Origin: Fragilaria radians
Lineage: Eukaryota; Bacillariophyta; Fragilariophyceae; Fragilariales; Fragilariaceae
DNA: 10,965 nt
Direction: 5' to 3'
Assembly (NCBI GenBank): GCA_900642245.1
Contig: CAAAJI010000208.1
Span: forward strand, 49,406-60,370
The notes under the pieces were generated by a model, which had not been told where the DNA came from, did no database searches, and saw only the letters and a program-made list of their open reading frames with translations. The translations under genes were made by a program, and so were the position numbers. Each line of letters begins with the position of its first letter. Positions within the stretch are counted from its first letter, which is position 1. Positions 1 through 7,271 of this stretch are shown here, in pieces.

Positions 1-804
1 TCCATAAGAGACGTTAAGTGTATAATTCATGTTCGGGGAACATAAAATTTTGAATTAAAAAGGCCAGTCAGAATCTATGTTATTAATATTGGAGCAGTGC
101 ATTTGTTTCTAAACCGCATTCCCAGCGAGAGCACAAAATGGATTGATATATATATATCATTACATCAGAGAGAAATTTGGATGAACGCTTGATTGAAATG
201 AAATGTCTGCTTTGGCATATGTCTTCGTGAAGAACCTCAAAAGTATTAAATGTACCTATCATTCCAATATGCTTCTAACATATGGTTCCGAGTTCTCCAA
301 AGAAGGGTGTCAGTAGGTAAACTTGGATAATTCGCCTCTTACACAAAAAGGTTGCATGATTATATTTCAAAAGAAAAATGACGAAAAAACACGAAGATAT
401 ATACAATGATTCGACTAAAGCATATATCCAGGTCAATGGAGGAAAATAATCCATGAGTAAGAAAAGAGGAGAATTAAATGAATAAAACTGACAGGGTGAT
501 GAAGCGATAAAATCAGGAATTCGATTTTTGTGATTTATTCGTAGGTTTGTTATTACAGCCTCGATATTAGCCTTCAAAGAAGTAGGCATCCTTCTTTCAA
601 GCTGTATCAACAGGAGGTTCTGATCTCCATTCAAAACCAGCTTTTACACTAGGGAACTAGAATGAGGCTGATGAAGAATTGAGTACTGCATCTCAAGTGT
701 CTGTAACTGTAGTCAAAGAAATCAGCCTGGTGACGTTTTTTTTCTTCCAAGATTTGCCTCCAATCCACCAGAAAAAAACTGATTGCCAACATCGAAGCGA
801 GGAT
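1..804. other. Gene-poor 5' region and SET-gene upstream sequence
   Basis: No convincing gene was found here. A perfect AT palindrome of 14 nt lies at 145-158. The minus strand is open at 275-634, but its translation is rich in Phe, Leu, Ile and Tyr with no recognisable motif, and the reading begins at TTG, so it is not called. The sequence just before the SET gene holds a TGACGT hexamer at 731-736, a T-run at 737-744 and a pyrimidine-rich stretch. This is compatible with a promoter or with the 3' end of an unseen 5'-UTR intron, and the sequence cannot separate the two. Confidence 0.5.
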
Positions 805-2149
805 ATGATTTCATGTGTATTTTCTGTCACCACAACTTTACTTCTAATCGCCAATTCCTCCCTAGTTTGTGCATTGATCCCCCAAACAAAGATTCTGAGA
901 TATCCTTTGACATTATACACGAAGACGACTTCAACAACGCCAAATTCCAAAACAGATGTTGTACTTGGTGGCGTTTCAGACTTTGAACGATGGTTTGGAT
1001 CCGTGAAAGGTGCGAAAGTTTCACCCTCCATTCGACATGGTGCCTTTGGATTGCTTCGTGGGTTGATATGTGAGGATGGGACAAGAGTACCATTCTCTGA
1101 AGGGCCTATCCTCACTTTGCCCAAAGACATTGTCCTATCGACAAAGTACGAGGATGAAAATTGGGATGCTGACTTAGCTATTCAATTGGGAGATGAATGT
1201 CTGAAGGGAAAACGAAGTCATATCTTTGGGTAAGTCATTATGCACACGGTCCCTATTTCGATTTTTATCCAGCGAAAGAAAACACATCCCGATATTGATT
1301 CTGATTGACCCCCCATTCCACAAATATCACATTACTGGTCATACTAGGTATTGTTCGTTGCTGACTCGTGGCCATGGGATGGAGGCTGAAACGGTTCCCC
1401 CCAGTGCTGCTCCTCATTCTCTTCGACATTGGACCAAAGATCAATGGGACGTCTTTGATTCATTATCAACATCATCTACAAGCCTTGTAGAGGAATTGCG
1501 AGAGATTCAGGCATTGCAAGACAAAAAATGGCGTGACAAGTATCGCCAAATGTTGAAAATCCGATCTTCTTCTCTTACCTGGGATCAATTCCAATGGTGC
1601 ATGGAAGTGGTACACTCTCGTGCTTTTCGAGGAACTTACGGACTTTCGCCACTACGATCGATTGGCTCAACTGCTGTACCCATTGTCGCTGCTGCAATCG
1701 GGATGGCCTATATGCAAGGAAATGCAAATATACAGGACTCTTATCTAGTCAGCCTAGCTGCCGTATCTATACTACCAATATTATTCAATGTGGTTGCTCC
1801 AGATAAAGGTGACGCTGTCTTACTTCCCTTTATTGACTCTGCCAATCATCTTGAAGGTGTGAACAGTTCCATTCAGTTTAATCCCTTACAAAGAGAATTC
1901 AATCTCTTGGCAGATCGTGACTGTTTTGTACATGAAGGTGTCAAAACTCAATTCTATATATCTTATGGCTCAAAGACAGATAAGGAGCTGCTCTTGAATT
2001 ATGGATTTCTACCCGGATTAACGTCTTTCGATTTGGAAGGAGGTTCTGATGATGTCATTTTCCGGCTCGATGACGATTCACCATATTCTGGAGGACCCTC
2101 TCAGCACGAGCGGCAGCACCTGGTTCTCCACTCTTGGCTAAGGCATTAA
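805..2149 (+). CDS. SET-domain lysine methyltransferase, Rubisco LSMT-like, probably plastid-targeted, C-terminally truncated
   Basis: Two exons, 805-1229 and 1348-2149, give 408 residues. The join restores the frame and reads G-Y-C-S-L-L-T-R-G. ATG 805 is the first in-frame Met. Residues 1-23 form a signal peptide; predicted cleavage after A23 leaves Leu at +1, a diatom plastid-import pattern. SET landmarks are HGAFGLLRGLICEDG (79-93), LPFIDSANH (301-309) and ISYGSKTDKELLLNYGF (346-362). Members of this family transfer methyl groups from S-adenosylmethionine to lysines of plastid or cytosolic proteins; the substrate here is unknown. Two hydrophobic segments (about 248-264 and 273-292) interrupt the domain. 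The C-terminal Rubis-subs-bind domain usual in the family is absent. Codons from about 2082 onward lie antisense to genuine PPR coding sequence, so the last 20 or so residues are probably not ancestral SET sequence. Family assignment is firm; the 3' end and functionality are uncertain. Confidence 0.8.
1230..1347 (+). other. Intron of the SET-domain gene
   Basis: 118-nt GT-AG intron, donor G|GTAAGT and acceptor CATACTAG, phase 2. The spliced codon is GG|G (Gly142). The exon 1 frame stops two bases into the intron, while the exon 2 frame resumes the conserved C-S-L-L-T-R-G block, which fixes the acceptor. An earlier AG at about 1273 would not give this frame. Confidence 0.85.
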
Positions 2150-4446
2150 TGACCGCGTTATAAGTGAACGTATTTGGTTTTAAATCCAAATCACCTGCTT
2201 GATACTTCGATTCCATTTTATCCAAAAGCTGATCAGCGCGAGTAGCAGCGCCTCTGTACCCACTTTTAGCCCAAGCCTGATGTTCACAAGTTCAAGATGT
2301 TAGCCTCAACATCTCTCATAGCTGATTCAAGCAAGGATAACTTACATCAATTACTGCAGTGTAAGTGAAAGCATCAGGCTTTAAATTTCGCATGCCTGAA
2401 GCATGTAACTGCCCCATTACCGCCAACATTTCTTCTGCCTTGGATGCGGCGTCACTTTCCTTGCTTTTGGCCCAGCAATTTATGACGGTATTGAAAACAT
2501 ATGTATTGGGTCGAAGGTCAGCGTAAGTTATGGGATCCAATTGATGTAATTTGATCATGTCGGCTAGTAAGGCATCAGCCCGCGCAGCAGCTCCACGTTC
2601 CCCACTTTTTGCATGGGCATCGATGACAGCACCGTACGTCACTACATTCGGCTTAACATCTGTGTCACCATTTCTATGGAGGATGTGCATTTTGGAAAGA
2701 AGTTTTTCAGCCTCATTCGCGCTGCCCTTTGCTCCACTTTTAGCCCAGGCATTTATAACAACATTGTACTGATGAATAATCATGTGAGAAAATTGACAAA
2801 AATAGCTCATTGAGTTAGAGACTACTTTTTGTATCCACTTACGGTGATCGTGTCTGGTTTGGCATGAATATTCCCAACGTTATGAATCCTGTGCATACAA
2901 TCGAGAAGCCATTGGGCTTTCTCCGCTGCTTGTTTACCACCAAGTTTAGCCCAAGCATGAATGACAGTATTATAGGTATACTTATCGGGTTGAACGTCTA
3001 AATTTCCGCTACGATAAAGTTTCTCCATCCACTCCAAAATTTGTTCTGCTCTTACTGGAGCAATGGCGTCTCGGCTTCGTGCCCAAGCATTGATAACGGC
3101 ATTGAAAATGCCAGTGCTGGGACGCAAGGACACTTGACCAGATTTCTGATGAACCATGTTCATGTGTTGCAGAATAGCTTCAGCTCTGGTTGCCGCAACA
3201 ACGCCATCTCCACTCTTAGCCCAAGCGTCAACTAAAGTCAAAGTAGGCTTAGAGTGTGAGACACGAAAAAAATAGAATTTCGCTATGCCCACATTAAGTG
3301 CGCAGACATTTTGTTATGAAGTCATTCCTTACCTGCCATGGTATACATTTTTGTAGTAAGAACTATCTTATTGTTCCCGTGTTCAACTTCTTCTTGGGCC
3401 CGATGAAGCCACGTTTCTACAATTGTAGCCCCCTGCGAGGATTTTGTTTTTGCCCAACCATTCATAATTGCAGCGATGGGTATAGATTGAGGATCAAGAG
3501 AACCCATCGGAATTTGGGTTAGACGATGATTCATGCGCATCAACCAATCCATTTGCTTCGCCGTTATCACTGTCGAAGTGGTTGCATCATCGGCATCTTG
3601 CCAAGGATCTTCTTTTGCTGGTGGTAAAATAGGTCTTTCAACACCTGACATGACTGGAGTTTGTGAAGATGCCAATGAAAGCGCTGACTGAATAGAAGTA
3701 TCCTTTGACGTGTCAAAATTTCGATTACTTGACTCATGTAATGGTCGATAAGGGCGCGACTGATGGAAACCCTTCGTTTGTCGTCGTGAGGAACAGGTAA
3801 CACCTTCAACAAGGCTTTTATCAGTAGATTGACGTTGCGAAACTTGAAAACTTCCTTGACTCAAGGCAGGATAGTTTTCGTGGAAATATTGAGCTTGGGA
3901 GTCTTGGGAGCCAAGTCGACAAAGAGTTGGAAAGTTATCATTTGAGGTTTGACTTTGTAGAGCAAACGGACGAAATGGGGGAGCAGAAGGATCAACCGAA
4001 GAATACTGACTTTGGGAACCTGAGAATGCCGTTGTAAGGCCAGGAATAGACATTTCTGTAGACATGACAGACGACGACGATGGTCCTATATGAATTTTTG
4101 AATCTGAGTTATTAATTGAGGTAATTGATGACGCTTGGATCGATTTTGAATCAAGGTGTGAGGAAATTCTAGACTGTGGAATTTGCAAAGACTGCTCTGT
4201 GAGATCATTCATTTCAGCAACAATATCGCGTTGACTCCATCCAAATAATCCATCTCCCCTTGAACTTTCCTGTGGAGAACTCCAAACTGGGGCTGAAGAT
4301 GTTCTATCCCACGCTGAAGAAAAAATTGTTGATTCAGACGATGCAGAGAAATCCTCTTCTCGACTTCCATAGCACGGATTGCGCTCCTCATCGCAAGGTA
4401 CTAACGCTTGTCGTCTCTCGCTGCCGGTTGGTATGGCTAATTTCAT
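2055..4446 (-). CDS. Pentatricopeptide-repeat (PPR) protein, nine repeats of about 44 residues
   Basis: Four exons on the minus strand, 4446-3333, 3231-2843, 2768-2346 and 2276-2055, give 715 residues. All three introns are GT-AG, and the joins rebuild the repeat consensus T-Y-N-x-V-I-N-A-W-A-K-S-G. Residues 1-300 are Ser/Gln-rich and probably disordered, with no clear targeting peptide. The repeats have their first core residue (I of INAWAK or its equivalent) at about 328, 372, 418, 462, 506, 550, 597, 641 and 685. PPR proteins are helical-repeat, sequence-specific RNA binders, mostly in mitochondria or plastids, acting in RNA stability, cleavage, splicing or translation. No E, DYW or SMR domain follows. 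The ninth repeat stops at R-A-G-K, before the usual (D)VKPD stretch, and the stop codon lies inside the SET gene's coding strand. A TATAAA directly before ATG 4446 leaves the exact start open. Confidence 0.85.
2277..2345 (-). other. PPR gene intron 3
   Basis: 69 nt, donor GAT|GTAAGT and acceptor ACATCAG|GCT, phase 0. Splicing gives T-A-V-I-D-A-W-A-K-S-G in repeat 8. Confidence 0.88.
2769..2842 (-). other. PPR gene intron 2
   Basis: 74 nt, donor ACC|GTAAGT and acceptor CATCAG|TAC, phase 0. Splicing gives P-D-T-I-T-Y-N-V-V-I-N-A-W-A-K in repeat 5. Confidence 0.88.
3232..3332 (-). other. PPR gene intron 1
   Basis: 101 nt, donor GCAG|GTAAGG and acceptor TTTAG|TTGACG, phase 1. Splicing gives K-M-Y-T-M-A-V-D-A-W-A-K-S-G, a continuous repeat 2. 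The alternative acceptor 10 nt upstream (CTCTAAG) leaves the reading frame and hits a stop. Confidence 0.85.
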
Positions 4447-5371
4447 TTTATATCCTTAGTGAAAGAATTTGTTGCGGTTTGTTTTCGAATAATGAAACTA
4501 ATGGATGATTAAGGTCGGAGCTATTTGAAATAGTAAGCGTGTGATGTAACCTCACGTCTCAGCTTACATCAATCTTATTCTTCGATAAGGAATTTTAGTT
4601 TTCTCACCTGAACTGAACGGTTCTAAAATTTGATGCTAGATTTTCAGTTTTGTTATCCAAAGTTCAAATCGCAAATACTACTGTTTCATCAAATGTCTAA
4701 ATTTGAATGTGTTAGAGCAGCATTCACTTAATTAGAGAAAAAATCGTTTGTAAAAATTCAACGCAGAATTTTCTCTAATCGGAAAACGACACGTGAATTT
4801 CAGACTAGGAAAATACCTCGCATACACCAACGGCTGCCTGACCACAGAATTTAAAAATTCACTGCAAAGTTGCATCATATTGACTACAAGGTTACGAGAT
4901 TTAATGCAGTTTGTGCAGGAAGGAGCTACAACACTGTTCCAGTAATGCTATTTTTCTAGAGCTATAACACTTCAGACTTGCATTGCTTTGTATGTAGCAA
5001 CACTGTTCCAGTAATGCTGTTTTTCTAGAGCTGTAACACTTCAGACTTGCCTTGCTTTGTTTGTAGCTGCATTAGTTTAATTTAGTGTCTTAATCATCGT
5101 TTTAGTATTGTAGGAAGACATTCTAGGCAATCGAGCAAAAAATGTATTGGCTTTTCAACAATATCACTAGATCATGCAACAAAACAAATCAAACCAAAAA
5201 CCCAGACAATTCACATCCAAAATGCACACACATACGCACGTACAAGGAATCAATTCAAGGTTGTATTTATTTGCCTTTGCTAAAAAATGGGTCGAATCAA
5301 CAAGCAAGGAGATGTGAATTACCAAATGATAAACTCGTAGTATAATACCGGGATAAAATGTATAGATTGTT
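4447..5371. other. AT-rich intergenic stretch upstream of the PPR gene
   Basis: No supportable gene. It contains a TATAAA on the minus strand at 4447-4452, an 8-bp inverted repeat at 4542-4549/4564-4571, a CACGTG palindrome at 4790-4795 and the 69-bp tandem repeat described separately. Open frames at 5142-5345 (+) and 5167-5622 (-) show no recognisable motifs. Confidence 0.6.
4929..5066. repeat. Two-copy 69-bp tandem repeat
   Basis: Copy 1 spans 4929-4997 and copy 2 spans 4998-5066, head to tail with no spacer. Both begin CAACACTGTTCCAGTAATGC and end TGTAG. They differ at only a few positions (A/G near the middle, A/C and A/T near the end). No open frame runs through both copies with recognisable coding character. 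This could be a minisatellite or a small duplicated regulatory segment; the function is unknown. Confidence 0.9.
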
Positions 5372-5383
5372 TTGTCACCGAGG

Positions 5384-5635
5384 ATGGGAATTGTGTGGGG
5401 ATCAAAAAACGTATGTGACGTAAATGTGCTGGACGAAGTCGAGAATTTTCTAAACGGCAAAGTAGGATTAGCCAATTTAGCAGAAGCGTTTAATTTGACA
5501 AAAGATGTTTGTGAAGAATGCAACCAGTTGTCAAGAAGCATAAGTGAAATATCATATATAATGGAGAATGGAACAGTGAAGGGTTTTAAAGTTTTTAAGG
5601 CTGTTAAGTTTTGTTCAAGCATTAGAAGAGACTAG
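5384..5635 (+). CDS. Unrecognised small ORF, possibly a 3' exon or transposon remnant
   Basis: From ATG 5384 this encodes 83 residues, M-G-I-V-W-G-S-K to S-S-I-R-R-D. I do not recognise the family. The sequence is balanced in composition, with a probable amphipathic helical stretch (E-V-E-N-F-L-N-G-K-V-G-L-A-N-L-A-E-A-F), four Cys (two of them a CEEC pair) and a basic C-terminus, and looks more protein-like than the surrounding AT-rich DNA. The frame stays open upstream to 5366, directly after TATAG, a possible splice acceptor, so it could be the last exon of a gene whose 5' part was not found. The 244-bp duplicated sequence begins at the base after its stop codon. A longer minus-strand frame (5167-5622) overlaps it. 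Coding status is uncertain. Confidence 0.3.
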   Translation: MGIVWGSKNVCDVNVLDEVENFLNGKVGLANLAEAFNLTKDVCEECNQLSRSISEISYIMENGTVKGFKVFKAVKFCSSIRRD

Positions 5636-6151
5636 ATTAAATACAAAAGGCTAAACACAAGTGAAGATGTATATTGCATTACAAATTTACCTAATTGAGA
5701 ATTAAAACATGTGAGAGCACTATACATGCCGAGGCGTGTTACCATTTTACTCACAATCAAGCTGATGAAAAAAATAATGAAATAGAAACAGCCTATACAA
5801 GCTCAAATGCTACTATACTTGAAAAGTATTGAAAAGGGCAAATCTATTAAGCAAACATAAAGTTTCAACACCAATAAATTGTTACAAATCTTTTAGAAAT
5901 ATTTGAAATTAAATACAAAAGGCTAAACACAAGTGAAGATGTATATTGCATTACAAATTTACCTAATTGAGAATTAAAACATGTGAGAGCACTATACATG
6001 CCGAGGCGTGTTACCATTTTACTCACAATCAAGCTGATGAAAAAAATTAATGAAATAGAAACAGCCTATACAAGCTCAAATGCTACTATACTTGAAAAGT
6101 ATTGAAAAGGGCAAATCATTAAGCAAACATAAAGTTTCAACACCAATAAAT
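5636..6151. repeat. Near-identical 244-bp direct repeat, two copies
   Basis: Copy 1 is 5636-5879 and copy 2 is 5908-6151 (period 272 bp), separated by a 28-bp AT-rich spacer at 5880-5907. Read side by side, they show no substitutions and two single-base indels: an extra T in copy 2 after the A7 run near 6046, and a T present only in copy 1 near 5845. Each copy contains GCCGAGGCGTG, a GC-rich patch in otherwise AT-rich sequence. No long open frame, terminal inverted repeat or obvious target-site duplication is visible. Near-identity implies a recent tandem duplication, ongoing gene conversion or an assembly artefact. Confidence 0.95.
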
Positions 6152-7271
6152 CGATACTAAGGTAGGATTCTTGAAGGAAAATTAAATCAAATACTTGATT
6201 AAAATCACAAAATTCAGGTTAAAGAAATGATTCTAGTAGAGAATTGAGAAACATGTAATTTATTTGAAAATATATGTTTCAGGTGAACGAACCTATTGGT
6301 CAATAAATGATAGAAGAAATTGAGTATTTGGATGAAGCTCCACTGACGAATTATTGAAATTATGAATAACATAAGATATTCAATTTGAACTCACTCCTTC
6401 AATCTTTGTGTTTTGTTTCAAGCATTTTCTTAACCTTCATTTCAAGTCAAAAAACACTTCTTATTAGAAACGTCCAGCTTCAAGAAAAATAATCAATATT
6501 TTAAGTGACACATTCACGCCATGCACTACTTCTTTCTTCAGCAGCAACCGAGATTCCTATGAGTGAAAGATATTGTTCCCGAGATTTTAAACTCAATTTG
6601 GTGCAATATTAATTGAATCAAACCTTGTTCTGATATTTTATTGATGCTAGTGTTACGATTTTTTCAATTTGATTAATTATATTCTTAAAAGTGTTGTTTC
6701 AATGTTTAGCTCACTTACAATTTTTCAAGTTTTCAATCTCATCTAGAGACACACAAGTTTAGAAATGTATGCACTCTACCCAGTTGAGGATCGTTTGAAC
6801 TGAAAGCACTTTATCGAGAAGGAAATGAAGGTTACTCTTAATCCTTTTTCTCTGGTTATTATCGCTAAAAATTATGGTTCTCTTTCATTAATGATTGCTA
6901 GATGCATGAGATACACCGTAATTGCCCTTTACTCCTTTTAAGTTTCGCTTGCGTCACAAAGTTAGGCTAGAATGAAATGACGCTAAAAGATCAAAGTTCC
7001 CTATGCTGTCTGGAACATGCATCGCATCTGGTCTACCACACATTTAGATGTCTTAGTGGTGTTTCACAAAATTTATTCTAAAACGCATTACTCGATATTC
7101 TTCTTGAAAAAGTACTAGTAAAGAGTCTCAACAGAAACTTTTGACTGAATAATTAGTCTATAATATACTGAACATTCAATTCACAAATGTTTCGCGACTC
7201 ATTTACATCAGAGAGAGGGTTCGCTTTGATGGCCACAATATGGTACTAATCAATCCTATGCTATAGGATTC
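6152..7271. other. Gene-poor AT-rich stretch
   Basis: No coding region, tRNA or rRNA is supportable on either strand; stop codons are dense in all frames. The only structure noted is the 19-nt hairpin at the right edge (7252-7270), described separately. The stretch separates the duplicated block from the Pro-Ser repeat gene. Confidence 0.6.
7252..7270 (-). other. Perfect 8-bp hairpin directly after the Pro-Ser repeat gene stop codon
   Basis: AATCCTAT (7252-7259) and ATAGGATT (7263-7270) are exact reverse complements around a 3-nt loop. In the minus-strand transcript the stem begins one base after the stop codon at 7272-7274. The function is unknown; a 3'-UTR structure is possible, as is chance in AT-rich DNA. 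Confidence 0.6.

Noticed and set aside
275..634. Minus-strand 119-codon open frame
   Set aside because: Starts at TTG, is rich in hydrophobic and aromatic residues as expected from AT-rich non-coding DNA, and has no recognisable motif.
693..1130. Minus-strand 145-codon frame over SET exon 1
   Set aside because: Shadow of the SET coding sequence, which has clear family motifs on the plus strand.
2030..2150. Further intron and exon extending the SET gene beyond the PPR overlap
   Set aside because: No strong GTAAGT-type donor lies at 2040-2060 in a suitable place, and downstream sequence is antisense to PPR coding DNA for 2.3 kb.
4662..4670. tRNA B-box-like GTTCAAATC
   Set aside because: No matching A box or cloverleaf can be drawn around it.
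5167..5622. Minus-strand 151-codon open frame starting at ATG
   Set aside because: Composition (Phe, Leu, Cys, Ile runs) looks like the antisense of the more protein-like plus-strand frame at 5384-5635; no domain recognised. It cannot be fully excluded.
5636..6151. 244-bp direct repeats as LTRs of a retrotransposon
   Set aside because: Only 28 bp separates the copies, and no primer-binding site, polypurine tract, TG/CA ends or target-site duplication is visible.
4929..6151. CRISPR-like array
   Set aside because: The repeats are 69 bp and 244 bp with two copies each and no regular short repeat-spacer pattern; the window is eukaryotic.
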